The translations under genes were made by a program, and so were the position numbers. The notes under the pieces were generated by a model. That model was not told the origin of the DNA. It saw nothing but the letters and a program-made list of their open reading frames with translations, and ran no database searches. DNA of 32,011 nt. Source: Aromatoleum evansii. GTDB lineage: Bacteria > Pseudomonadota > Gammaproteobacteria > Burkholderiales > Rhodocyclaceae. The stretch is from assembly GCF_012910805.1 (NCBI RefSeq), contig NZ_WTVK01000061.1, positions 1 to 32,011 on the forward strand, read 5' to 3'. Shown one piece after another: positions 14,574-25,356 of this stretch (within the stretch, counting starts at the first letter, position 1; every line of letters begins with the position of its first letter).

Positions 14574-15047
14574 TTAGTGACGCGCGAAGGTGCCAATGAG
14601 TTCGGCCTGCGCGATCACGTGGCCGCGCATTTGTGTTTCCAGTTGTGCCTTGGTCGGTTGTCCCAGGTCGGGAAGGACGGTATCCAGCGCATACAGCTTG
14701 TGGAAGTAGCGGTGGCGCCCGATCGGCGGGCAGGGGCCGCCGTAGCCGGTGCGCTTCCAGTCGTTGAGGCCTTCGAGGGTGCCGGGCGGCAGGGCCGTCG
14801 CGGTAACGGCTTCGGGCAGGCCTTCGGCGGTCGCGGGGATGTTGTACAGCACCCAATGCACCCAGGTCATCCTGGGCGCGGCGGGATCGGGGGCGTCGGG
14901 GTCGTCGACGATCAGCACGAGGCTTTGCGTGCCGGGAGGGACTCCGCTCCACGCGAGTGGGGGCGACACGTTGCGGCCCTCGCAGGTGTAGGTCGCGGGC
15001 ATCGCGTTGCCGTGCGCGAATGCGCTGGATCCGAGTTTCAGGCTCAT
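14574..15047 (-). CDS. YbhB/YbcL family (PEBP-like) protein
   Basis: This 157-residue protein is of the phosphatidylethanolamine-binding-protein-like YbhB/YbcL family. Typical motifs are TYTCEGRNVSPPLAWSGVP, the DDPDAPDP ligand-pocket loop, the MTWVHWVLYNIP core and GPCPPIGRHRYFHKLYALD. No signal peptide is seen, so it is cytoplasmic. The biochemical role of bacterial members is not established. The ATG at 15047 (MSLKLGSSAF) is chosen over the one at 15068 because AGGAGA stands upstream of the former only. It starts 28 bases after the pncB stop, on the same strand, so operon membership is likely. Confidence 0.9.
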   Translation of the reverse strand: MSLKLGSSAFAHGNAMPATYTCEGRNVSPPLAWSGVPPGTQSLVLIVDDPDAPDPAAPRMTWVHWVLYNIPATAEGLPEAVTATALPPGTLEGLNDWKRTGYGGPCPPIGRHRYFHKLYALDTVLPDLGQPTKAQLETQMRGHVIAQAELIGTFARH

Positions 15048-15075
15048 GTCGGCGTTCTCCTGTCGCATGCCGGTG

Positions 15076-16434
15076 TCAGCGCGGCGCGGGGGCGCCGGCG
15101 TCCACTCGGCGGTCTACGGTTTCTGCAAGCTCGTGCAGTGCAGGGGAGACGGTGACCCGCGGTGCCTCGGCGGGGCCGATCTGGCGCAGGCGCGGCGGCA
15201 GCGCCGCAAGATTGGCGGCGGCGTGGGCACGCACCGCGGCAAGCGGCGGGGAAGGCGAGAGGCGCCGGCCGCCGCGCATCACGGGGACGAGCAGGGGTTC
15301 GCCGTCCGCGCCATCGTCCGTTGTCGTGAGCAGGTCGTCGGAGATACGGCCGTCGGCGTCGCGATGGCGGTAAACCTGCTTGCGGCCGGGCCACGTCGCC
15401 TTGCCTTCGGAGCGCTTGCGGCGCGGCTGGCCGTTATATTCCTGCAGTTTGTAGGCGCAATCGAGCCAGGGCTGGTCCGCTGACGTGTTCATTCGCGTGC
15501 CGACACCGAAGCCGTCGATCGGCGCGCCGCTGGCGAGCAGGTCGCGAACGGCGAACTCGTCGAGGTTGCCGCTGACGAAGATGCGCACGCCGGGTAGGCC
15601 TTCGCCGTCGAGGATCGCGCGCACGCGGCGCGCATGCTCGGCGAGGTCGCCGCTGTCGATGCGCACGGCCTGGATCGCGATGCCGTCGGGGGCGAGGCGG
15701 GTGGCGAGATCCGCGAGCTTGCGTGCGGCCGATTCGGTGTCGTAGGTGTCGATGAGCATCGTGTTCGCCGCGGGTTGCGAGCGGGCGAAATGCTCGAAGG
15801 CGGCGGCTTCGTCGTCGTGGGCCTGGATGAAGGAGTGGGCCATCGTGCCGTACAGCGGGATGCCCCATCTCATGCCGGCTGCGACCGTCGCGGTGCCGTC
15901 GAAGCCGGCGAGGTGGCTGGCGCGCGCGGAGAGGAGGCCGGCTTCGGCGCCGTGGGCGCGGCGCAGGCCGAAGTCGACCAGCAGCCGGCCTTGCGCGGCG
16001 AGGGTGCAGCGCGCGGCCTTGGAGGCGACCATGGTCTGGAACTGCAGCAGGTTGATGATGCGCGTCTCGACGAGCTGGGCCTGCGGCAGCGGTGCGGTAA
16101 CGCGCAGGATGGGCTCGTCGGCGAAGAACACCGTGCCTTCGGGCATCGCTTCGACGTCGCCGGTGAAGCGCAGGCTTGCGAGCCAGTCGATGAAGCGGCG
16201 GTGGAAGCGCCCGCAGTCGGCCAGCCAGGCGAGTTCCTCGTCGGTGAAGCGCAGGGTCTCTAGGTAGTCGAGGACCTGCTCGAGGCCGGCCGCGACGAGG
16301 AAGTTGCGGTGTTCGGGCAGCCGCCGCACAAAGAACTCGAACGAGGCGGTCCGGGTCATGCCGCCGTCGAAATAGGCCTGCAGCATGGTGAGCTGGTAGA
16401 GGTCGGTGAGCAGCGCGGACGCGGACGGGTTCAT
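15076..16434 (-). CDS. pncB: Nicotinate phosphoribosyltransferase
   Basis: The 452-residue enzyme converts nicotinate and PRPP to nicotinate mononucleotide in the Preiss-Handler branch of NAD salvage. The N-terminus LLTDLYQLTMLQAYF, FEFFVRRLPEHRNFLVAAGL, the DFGLRRAHG motif and GTMAHSFIQAHDDE (phosphorylatable H200) are characteristic, as are VRIDSGDLAEHARRVR and GFGVGTRMNTS for the phosphoribosyl end. The start ATG overlaps the stop of pncA by 4 bases (ATGA), so they are translationally coupled. The arginine/alanine/proline-rich C-terminus is longer and more variable than the catalytic core. Confidence 0.95.
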   Translation of the reverse strand: MNPSASALLTDLYQLTMLQAYFDGGMTRTASFEFFVRRLPEHRNFLVAAGLEQVLDYLETLRFTDEELAWLADCGRFHRRFIDWLASLRFTGDVEAMPEGTVFFADEPILRVTAPLPQAQLVETRIINLLQFQTMVASKAARCTLAAQGRLLVDFGLRRAHGAEAGLLSARASHLAGFDGTATVAAGMRWGIPLYGTMAHSFIQAHDDEAAAFEHFARSQPAANTMLIDTYDTESAARKLADLATRLAPDGIAIQAVRIDSGDLAEHARRVRAILDGEGLPGVRIFVSGNLDEFAVRDLLASGAPIDGFGVGTRMNTSADQPWLDCAYKLQEYNGQPRRKRSEGKATWPGRKQVYRHRDADGRISDDLLTTTDDGADGEPLLVPVMRGGRRLSPSPPLAAVRAHAAANLAALPPRLRQIGPAEAPRVTVSPALHELAETVDRRVDAGAPAPR

Positions 16435-17036
16435 GCGGGATTCCTGATGTCGACGGACGCGATCGGGTGCGCGCCGAGCCGCGCCATTTCGTCGATCGCG
16501 CGCTGGCCATCACCGGGCGTGACGTCGACGGCGCGGATCGCGTCGGTGAGCAGGATCACTGCGTAGCCGTTGGCGAGGCCGTCGCGCACGGTGTTGAGGA
16601 CGCAGTAGTCGGTGGCGAGACCGCCGACGAACAGGCGGCGCACGCGGGCGGCCTGGAGGCGGTCGTGCAGATCGGTGCCGCCGAAGCCCGAGTAGGCGTC
16701 GACGTCGGCCGTGACGGCCTTGGATACGATGGTGGCGGATTCCGGCAGGGCCAGCGCGGGCGCGAAGGCCGCGCCGGGGGTGCCGGCGATGCAGTGTGGC
16801 GGCCACGGACCGCTGCGGGCATGGAATGAGCAGTGGTCCTGCGGGTGCCAGTCGCGTGTGGCGATGACGGGCAGTCGGAGCCGCGTGCAGCGTGCGATCA
16901 GGGCGTTGAGCGGCGCGATCACTTCATCGCCCCGAGGCACGGCGAGGCTGCCGCCCGGGAGGAAATCGTTCTGCACGTCGACGATGATCAGCGCATCGCC
17001 GGGCTGCAGGGTGATCGGTGAGGCGGGGCGTGCCAT
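16431..17036 (-). CDS. pncA: Nicotinamidase
   Basis: This 201-residue isochorismatase-fold amidase hydrolyses nicotinamide to nicotinate, the substrate of the next gene. The catalytic triad is visible as D20 (LIIVDVQNDFLPGG), K106 (IVSKAVTAD) and C145 (ATDYCVLNT). Likely metal ligands are D62 and H64 in TRDWHPQDHCSFH together with H81 in WPPHC. The ATG at 17036 has CCGGAG 7 bases upstream. The ATGA overlap with pncB and the shared pathway make this a functional pair. Confidence 0.96.
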   Translation of the reverse strand: MARPASPITLQPGDALIIVDVQNDFLPGGSLAVPRGDEVIAPLNALIARCTRLRLPVIATRDWHPQDHCSFHARSGPWPPHCIAGTPGAAFAPALALPESATIVSKAVTADVDAYSGFGGTDLHDRLQAARVRRLFVGGLATDYCVLNTVRDGLANGYAVILLTDAIRAVDVTPGDGQRAIDEMARLGAHPIASVDIRNPA

Positions 17037-17116
17037 CGTGCGTCTCCGGTCTTTCGATCATCAAGCCGGCGTCCAATTCACCCCCGTTTGCCCGGAGCTC
17101 GTCGCAGGGCAGTCGC

Positions 17117-17150
17117 GGGGCTTCGACGGGCTCCGCCCCAACGGTCGTTC
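17117..17150. repeat. Possible single REP-like element
   Basis: The gap between the Lon-like gene and pncA holds GGGGCTTCGACGGGCTCCGC followed by CCCAACGGTCG. GGGGC and GCCCC can pair, and the string resembles the widespread CTTCGACAGGCTCAGCCC type of intergenic repeat in degenerate form. Only one copy is present, so the call is weak. Confidence 0.35.
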
Positions 17151-17178
17151 ATTGTCGGGCCGATTCCTTCTTGCCTTA

Positions 17179-19626
17179 TTACTTTAGACCTCCATTGGGC
17201 TCCTGCATCCGTGTGCTCTTGCCGTTGCCCTTCGCGCTGCGCTTGCCGGAGCCGAATTCCTTGCGCAGGGCGATGAGTTCGGTGATGCGGGCCTCGATGC
17301 GCTGGTTCACGCTCCCTTCGGGGTACGCGCCCTTGACGTCGGCTTCGCCGGCCGTGATGCCGGTGAGGAGGGTGATCGCCTCGTCGACGGTGGAGACGGG
17401 ATGGACGTGGAAGCGTCCTTCGGTGGCGGCCTGCACGACGTCATCGCGCAGCATCAGGTGCTTGACGTTGGATGCGGGGATGATGACGCCCTGATCGCCG
17501 GTGAGTCCGCGTGCCTTGCAGATATCGAAGAAGCCCTCGATCTTTTCGTTCACGCCGCCGATCGCCTGCACTTTGCCGTGCTGGTTGATGGAGCCGGTGA
17601 TCGCGAGCGATTGGCGGATGGGTACGCCCGACAATGCGGAGAGCAGCGCACATAGTTCGGCGAGCGAGGCGCTGTCGCCTTCGACCGGGCCGTAGGACTG
17701 TTCGAACACGAGGCTGGCCGACAGCGACAGGGGCCGGTTCTGCGCGTAGCGCGACGCGAGACAGGCCGACAGGATCATCACGCCCTTGGTGTGGATGGCC
17801 CGGCCGAGCTCGGCCTTGCGCTCGATGTCGACGACGTCGCCATCTCCGAGGCGGGCCGTCGCGGTGATGCGCGTGGGGCGGCCGAACATGAAGTCGCCGA
17901 GGTCGATGACCGCGAGGCCGTTGATCTGGCCCACTTCGGCGCCGGTCGTGGAGATCAGCAAGGTGTCGCGCAGGACCGCGTCGTGCACCGCGTCGCGCAG
18001 GCGGTCGGCGCGTTCGATGCGGGCCGCCAGGGCGGCTTCGATGTCGCGGCGCTGCATGGCAGGTCGGCCGGCGGCGCGTGCAACGTGGTCGGATTCGCGC
18101 AGCAGGTCGGCGAGTTCGCGTGTGCGCGTGCTCAGCTTGCCGGCGTCTTCGGCGAGGCGCGAGGCGTATTCGACGAGGCGGCCGGCGGCGTCGCGGTCGA
18201 GCGGCAGCAGACCCTGCTGGCGAGCGAGCGCAGCCGCCTTGCGCAGGTAGTGGCGGGTGTTGTCGGGCGTGCGTTCGACGACGTCCTCGAAATCGGCGCC
18301 GATCTTGAAGAGCTCGTCGAACTCCGGGTCGAGGGCCTTCAGCAGGTAGTAGTGGCGGCGCAGCCCGACGAGGACGACCTTGACGGAGAGCGTGATGGGG
18401 TCGGGTTCGAGCGGAAGCGAGCCGACCCAGCCGAAGACCTGGGCGAGCGACTCGATGCGCACCTGGCCGGACTTCAGCGAGCGCTTGAGGCCTTCCCACG
18501 CGTAGGCCTGGGTCAGCACTTTTTCGGCGTCGAGGATCAGGTAGCCGCCGTTGGCGCGATGCAGGGCGCCGGCGCGGATCAGCGTGAAATTGGTAACCAG
18601 GGTGCCCATGTGGGCGATCTGGTCGACGCGGCCGACGAGGTTGGGGAAGGTCGGGTGGTCCTCGAACACGATCGGTGCAGTCTTCCGTCCATCCTGATCG
18701 ACGACCAGGTTGACCTGGTAGCGCTGTGCCGATATGCCGCCCTCGGACGGGCCGGACGAATCGCTCTTCGCCGCCTGTTCGCGCAATTCCTGGCCGACTT
18801 CGACGACGTCGCGCAGCACCTTGTCGAGGAAGGTCTGGATCGCGGGCAGGTCCGCGTGGCGCTCCTTCAGTTCCTCGATGAGGTGGCCGACCGCGAGCTC
18901 CAGCGTCTCGCGGCTGGCGTCGCGGATCCGCGCCTGCATTTCGCGGCGCTGGCGCGGGAACTGCTGCAGCAACTTGTGCAGCTTTTCGCGCAGGCCTTCG
19001 ATGAGCTTGCCGATGCGTTCGCGCTCTTCCTCGGGCAGCGCGTTGAAGGCTTCCGGGTCCAGGCTCTCTTCACCCTTCATCGGCACGAAGGCGAAACCCT
19101 GCGGGGTGCGCAGGAAGGCGACGCCTTTGTCGCTTGCCTCGTCGCCGAGCGCGCGCAGGGCGCTTTCCTCGCGCTGCTTGAATTCGTCCTGGATCGATTC
19201 GATGCGCGCGCGGTATTCGTCGCTGTCGAAGCCGGCAGCGATGGCCTGGCCGAGTTCGGAGACGAATTGCTGCATGTCGTCGCGGAACTGGGCGCCGCGT
19301 CCGGGCGGCAGCTGCAGCGCGTGGGGATAGTTCGGTTCGGCGAAGTTGTTGATGTAGATCCAGTCGCCGGGCGAGGGCCGGGTGGCGGCATGGGCTTCCA
19401 GCAGGCGGCGCACCGCGGCGTGGCGCCCGCCGCCGGGTTCGCCGAGAACGAAGAGGTTGTAGCCGGGAGCGTCGATCTCCAGCGCGAGACGCACGGCGTC
19501 AACGGCGCGCTCCTGGCCGAAGATCTCGTCGGGTTCGGGCAGGTTCTCGGTGGTTTCGAAGTCCAGGAGCTCGGGGGGACAGCGGGTGCTCAGCTGTTGC
19601 GGCTCGAGCGGAGGAATGGCGGGCAT
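17179..19626 (-). CDS. Lon-family ATP-dependent protease (AAA_32 type)
   Basis: This 815-residue Lon-like protease differs from classical Lon. It lacks the LonN substrate domain and has an N-terminal AAA_32-type ATPase region, a long coiled-coil insertion (about 140-280, many E, R, Q) and the C-terminal serine protease domain. The catalytic dyad is S652 (EGDSASLAE) and K695 (GGVNEKIEGF), 43 residues apart as in E. coli Lon. The P-loop reads GEPGGGRHAAV (from residue 62), with Arg68 where Walker A has Lys, a feature I believe is usual in this subgroup. GGYLILDAEKVL looks like the Walker B part. A ribosome site AGGAGA precedes the ATG. It is divergent from the suf operon. A substrate cannot be named. 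Confidence 0.9.
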   Translation of the reverse strand: MPAIPPLEPQQLSTRCPPELLDFETTENLPEPDEIFGQERAVDAVRLALEIDAPGYNLFVLGEPGGGRHAAVRRLLEAHAATRPSPGDWIYINNFAEPNYPHALQLPPGRGAQFRDDMQQFVSELGQAIAAGFDSDEYRARIESIQDEFKQREESALRALGDEASDKGVAFLRTPQGFAFVPMKGEESLDPEAFNALPEEERERIGKLIEGLREKLHKLLQQFPRQRREMQARIRDASRETLELAVGHLIEELKERHADLPAIQTFLDKVLRDVVEVGQELREQAAKSDSSGPSEGGISAQRYQVNLVVDQDGRKTAPIVFEDHPTFPNLVGRVDQIAHMGTLVTNFTLIRAGALHRANGGYLILDAEKVLTQAYAWEGLKRSLKSGQVRIESLAQVFGWVGSLPLEPDPITLSVKVVLVGLRRHYYLLKALDPEFDELFKIGADFEDVVERTPDNTRHYLRKAAALARQQGLLPLDRDAAGRLVEYASRLAEDAGKLSTRTRELADLLRESDHVARAAGRPAMQRRDIEAALAARIERADRLRDAVHDAVLRDTLLISTTGAEVGQINGLAVIDLGDFMFGRPTRITATARLGDGDVVDIERKAELGRAIHTKGVMILSACLASRYAQNRPLSLSASLVFEQSYGPVEGDSASLAELCALLSALSGVPIRQSLAITGSINQHGKVQAIGGVNEKIEGFFDICKARGLTGDQGVIIPASNVKHLMLRDDVVQAATEGRFHVHPVSTVDEAITLLTGITAGEADVKGAYPEGSVNQRIEARITELIALRKEFGSGKRSAKGNGKSTRMQEPNGGLK

Positions 19627-19834
19627 CGCAATGGTTCTCCTGCATCCAGATATTCGTTCCGGATTCCCGGTGCTGCGCTCGTAATTAGACTGGATGGGGC
19701 GATAGATTGCGAGCTATTTGTTCATGGGTTGCAGAGACCATGCCAATCGCGTGGGAATGACCCGGAACGAAACGCCGGTGACCGGGTCCACCAACCGAGG
19801 ATGGCCATGTGTTTCGGACATGGAGGATCGCGGA

Positions 19835-21283
<1,449 letters not shown>

Positions 21284-21294
21284 GGGAGACCGCC

Positions 21295-22073
<779 letters not shown>

Positions 22074-22077
<4 letters not shown>

Positions 22078-23393
22078 GAGTCGCACCCGCAGAACCCTGC
22101 GTGCCGGGATTCCTGTCGGCGTATCCGGCCCTCGCGCCGCGGCTTCCCGGGGCGGCCGTGCCGTGGCTGCGCCGGTGCCGTGACGAGGCGATGGAACGCT
22201 TCGCCGCGCTCGGCCTGCCGACGTCTCGCGACGAGGACTGGAAATACACCAGCGTCGCGGCGATCGCGCGGCGGGCGTTCGGGGTGGCGGCGGCGGTCGA
22301 CTTGTCGGACGAACTGCACGCGATGGTGTCGCGCCATGCGATGGTGGGGACGCACCGAATGGTGTTCGTCGATGGTCATTTCGTGCCGGGATTGTCGCAA
22401 GCGATGCCCTTGCCGGCTGGCGCGTGGGTAGGCAGTCTGGCGCAGGCGCTCGATACGCGGGCGGTGGATGCGGAAGCCTTCTTCGCTGCTGCCGACGAGG
22501 CGACGGACGGTTTCGCGGCTTTGAACGCCGCGTTCTGGAGCGACGGCGCGTGGATGGATCTGGCCGCGGGCGTCGCGCTCGAAGTGCCGGTGCATCTGCT
22601 GTTCGTCACGACGCGAAGCGATCTCGCGGTCTTCCCGCGCAACCTGATCCGGGTCGGAGCAGGCGCCAGCGCGACGGTGATCGAACACCACGTCGGCCCG
22701 GAGGGCGTCGCCTACCTCGGCGACACGGTGACGCGCATCGTGCTCGGGCGTGGCGCGCGCGTCGCGCACACGAAGCTGCAGCAGGAGGGCAGGAAGGGGT
22801 TCCACGTTGCGGCGGTCGCCGCCGAGCAGGGGCAGGACAGCAGCTTCGTATCGCACGCGTTCGCCTTCGGCGGACAGCTCGCGCGCGCCGCGATCGCGAC
22901 GCGATTGGGTGCGGAAGGCTGCGATGCGCGGCTTTCCGGCCTGTACGTGGGAAGCGGGCGGCAGCACATCGACCACCACACCTGCATCGACCACGCCAGC
23001 CCGCGCGGCACCAGCCGCGAGCTGTACAAGGGCGTGCTCGACGAGGCGGCGCGGGCGGTGTTCAACGGCCGCGTGATCGTGCGGCCGGATGCGCAGCGCA
23101 GCGACGCGCTGCAGTCGAACCGCAACCTGCTATTGTCGGAGGACGCCGAAGTCGACACCAAGCCGCAGCTCGAGATCTGGGCGGACGACGTGAAATGTGC
23201 GCACGGCGCGACCGTCGGCCAACTCGACGCGGATCAGTTGCATTACCTGCGCGCGCGCGGCATCGGCGAAGGCGACGCGCGGGCGCTGCTGATCCGGGCC
23301 TTTGCGGCGGACGCGCTCGCGGGCATCGAGCACGGGCCGCTGCGGGTGCGGCTCGAATCGCTGTTGCCGGGTGCGCTGCCCGAGGCGGCGTGA
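22074..23393 (+). CDS. sufD: Fe-S assembly protein SufD
   Basis: This 439-residue paralogue of SufB completes the SufBC2D complex and is needed for iron entry. The N-terminal helical part contains GLPTSRDEDWKYTSVAAIARR. The central beta-helix and the C-terminal part with GLYVGSGRQHIDHHTCIDHASP, SRELYKGVLDEAARAVFNG and QSNRNLLLSEDAEVDTKPQL are typical; the final H and C residues of EIWADDVKCAHGATVG are conserved. The start overlaps the sufC stop by 4 bases (ATGA) with GGGAGGG upstream, so translation is coupled. Confidence 0.95.
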
Positions 23394-23404
23394 GGAGGAC
23401 GATG

Positions 23405-24685
23405 ATGCGTGACGACCCGAAGGAACGTGCGGCGCTGGGCAGGGCGGCGAATGCGATCGCTCCGGCGGACGGCATCGCGCGCCGGCGGGCCGATTTTCCC
23501 ATCCTTGCGCGCACGGTGAACGACCGCCCGCTGGTGTATCTCGACAACGGGGCGACGAGCCAGAAGCCGCAGTGCGTGATCGACGCCGAGGCGCATTACT
23601 ACGCGCATCTCAACGCCAACGTGCACCGCGGCGTGCATCGTCTGAGCCAGGAGGCGACCGATGCGTACGAGGCCGCCCGCGACATTGCACGGGACTTCAT
23701 CAACGCCGCGCAGCGCGAGGAGATCGTGTTCGTGCGCGGCACCACGGAGGCGATCAATCTCGTCGCCAACAGCTTCGGGGCGCGTTTCCGCGCCGGCGAC
23801 GAGATCCTGATCACCGGCATGGAGCACCACTCCAACATCGTGCCGTGGCAGCTCGCGTGCGAGCGCAGCGGGGCGGTGCTGAAGGTGGTGCCCGTGGACG
23901 ACAGCGGCGAACTCGATGCGGCAGCCTTCGAGTCGCTGCTGTCGCCGCGCACGCGCATCGTCGGGCTGACGCATGTGTCGAACGCGCTGGGCACGATCAA
24001 TCCGGTACGCGAACTGATCGCGCTGGCGCATGCGCGCGGCGTGCCGGTGCTGCTCGACGGCGCGCAGGCGGTGCCGCATCTGGCGATCGACGTGCAGGCG
24101 CTGGATTGCGACTTCTACGCCTTCTCGGGCCACAAGCTGTACGGGCCGACCGGCACCGGCGTGCTGTACGGACGGCGCGCGCTGCTGGAGGCGATGCCGC
24201 CGTGGCAGGGCGGCGGCGACATGATCCGCCAGGTGAGCTTCGCGCGCACGACCTACAACGACTTGCCGTACAGGTTCGAGGCCGGAACCCCGAACATCGC
24301 CGGGGCGATCGCGTTGGGCGAGGCGATGCGCTACGTGCGCGACCTCGGCCTCGATGCGATCGCGGCCCATGAAAGTGCATTGCTGCGCGATGCGACCGAA
24401 CGCGCGCGGGCGTTTCCGGGGTTGCGGCTGATCGGCACGGCGCGGGAGAAGGCGGCGATCCTGTCCTTCGTGCTGCAGGACGTGCATGCGCACGACGTCG
24501 GCTCCATCCTCGACCACGAGGGCGTGGCCGTGCGCACCGGGCACCACTGCGCGATGCCGCTGATGGAGCGCTTCGGCGTCGCGGCGACGGTGCGGGCGTC
24601 GTTCGCGCTGTACAACACGCACGAGGATGTCGCGGCCCTGTTCGCGGCGCTGGACAAGGTGCGGGAGGTGTTCGGCGATGCCTGA
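23405..24685 (+). CDS. sufS: Group II cysteine desulfurase SufS
   Basis: The 426-residue PLP enzyme removes sulfur from cysteine as an enzyme-bound persulfide. The PLP lysine is K244 (FYAFSGHKLYGPTG) and the persulfide cysteine is C382 in the class II motif RTGHHCAMPLM. Early segments YLDNGATSQKP and NVHRGVHRLSQEATDAYE fit SufS. Two adjacent ATGs exist (23402, 23405); the second is better spaced from GAGGAGG. A longer frame back to 22424 overlaps sufD and is rejected. It follows sufD by 8-11 bases and overlaps sufU by 8 bases. Confidence 0.96.
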   Translation: MRDDPKERAALGRAANAIAPADGIARRRADFPILARTVNDRPLVYLDNGATSQKPQCVIDAEAHYYAHLNANVHRGVHRLSQEATDAYEAARDIARDFINAAQREEIVFVRGTTEAINLVANSFGARFRAGDEILITGMEHHSNIVPWQLACERSGAVLKVVPVDDSGELDAAAFESLLSPRTRIVGLTHVSNALGTINPVRELIALAHARGVPVLLDGAQAVPHLAIDVQALDCDFYAFSGHKLYGPTGTGVLYGRRALLEAMPPWQGGGDMIRQVSFARTTYNDLPYRFEAGTPNIAGAIALGEAMRYVRDLGLDAIAAHESALLRDATERARAFPGLRLIGTAREKAAILSFVLQDVHAHDVGSILDHEGVAVRTGHHCAMPLMERFGVAATVRASFALYNTHEDVAALFAALDKVREVFGDA

Positions 24686-25139
24686 GCTGCGCGACCTGTA
24701 CCAGGAACTCATCATCGATCACGGCCGTCGGCCGCGCAATTTCGGTGCGCTCGCCGATGCCAACCACAGGGCCGAGGGCTTCAATCCGCTGTGCGGCGAC
24801 CGCATCACGCTGTTCGTGAAAACGCGCGAGGGCGTGATCGAGGACGTGCGCTTTGAGGGCACGGGCTGCGCGATCTCAACTGCGTCGGCGTCGCTGATGA
24901 GCGAGGCGCTGAAGGGCAGGACCGAGGCCGAGGCGCGGGCGCTGTTCGACGGCTTCCATGCGCTGGTCACCGGCGAGGGCGCCGCGGAGCAGGCGCCGCT
25001 CGGCAAGCTGGAAGTGCTCGCCGGCGTGGCGGAATTCCCCGCACGCGTGAAGTGCGCGACGCTCGCGTGGCACACGCTGATCGCCGCGCTGCGCGACCAG
25101 TCAGCGCCGGTGACGACGGAGGGTGAGGAATCGAGATGA
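24678..25139 (+). CDS. sufU: SufU-type sulfur-transfer/assembly protein
   Basis: This 153-residue protein of the IscU/SufU fold is most likely the zinc-dependent acceptor that takes persulfide sulfur from SufS. The four conserved ligands are C39 and D41 (NPLCGDRI), C64 (GTGCAISTAS) and C126 (RVKCATLAWHTL). The ~18-residue insertion between the second and third cysteine (region 80-120) marks SufU rather than IscU. No sufE is present in the operon, consistent with SufU doing that job. The start overlaps the sufS end by 8 bases with GGAGG upstream. Confidence 0.93.
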   Translation: MPELRDLYQELIIDHGRRPRNFGALADANHRAEGFNPLCGDRITLFVKTREGVIEDVRFEGTGCAISTASASLMSEALKGRTEAEARALFDGFHALVTGEGAAEQAPLGKLEVLAGVAEFPARVKCATLAWHTLIAALRDQSAPVTTEGEESR

Positions 25140-25166
25140 TTCGGTGGGGCGAGATGATTCGGTGGG
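25132..25166 (+). repeat. 18-bp tandem duplication covering the sufU stop codon
   Basis: CGAGATGATTCGGTGGG occurs at 25132-25148 and again at 25150-25166, an 18-base offset. The sufU TGA (25137-25139) is inside the first copy. The duplication lies directly against the REP array that follows. Confidence 0.85.
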
Positions 25167-25317
25167 AGCGGCTTCAGCCGCGAATCGGCGGTATCGCGTG
25201 TGGCGCGGCCCATTCGCGGCTGAAGCCGCTCCCACGGGGGAGATCGGCACCCATTCGCGGCTGAGACTGGTCCCAGGGGGGAGATCGGTACCCATTCGCG
25301 GCTGAAGCCGCTCCCAC
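25162..25317. repeat. REP array: one inverted unit plus three 41-bp tandem units
   Basis: A 24-base motif with the palindromic core GCGGCTGAAGCCGC occurs at 25212-25235 and 25294-25317 as identical copies, and at 25253-25276 as a decayed copy (core changed to GCGGCTGAGACTGG). Starts are exactly 41 bases apart, so this is a three-unit tandem repeat. A fourth, perfect copy lies in the opposite orientation at 25162-25185. The motif resembles Pseudomonas-type REP sequences. Inverted REP pairs form stable hairpins in mRNA and could uncouple sufT and the Rieske gene from sufBCDSU. Confidence 0.88.
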
Positions 25318-25356
25318 GGGAATCTCGGGGCGCAAGGGGAGAGTGAGGGAAGGGTA

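Noticed and set aside
14518-14952. Fusion of the secreted protein with upstream sequence (281-codon frame)
   Set aside because: The upstream part is an out-of-frame reading of the PEBP gene; the signal peptide and the strong ribosome site define the start at 14517.
19685-19720. Possible heat-shock (sigma-32) promoter for the Lon-like gene
   Set aside because: CCCCAT is present on the minus strand (19699-19694), but no CTTGAA-type -35 lies at an acceptable distance.
19627-19834. IscR, Fur or OxyR site ahead of sufB
   Set aside because: No string close to the known consensus sequences could be found by eye; the region has only weak promoter-like pieces.
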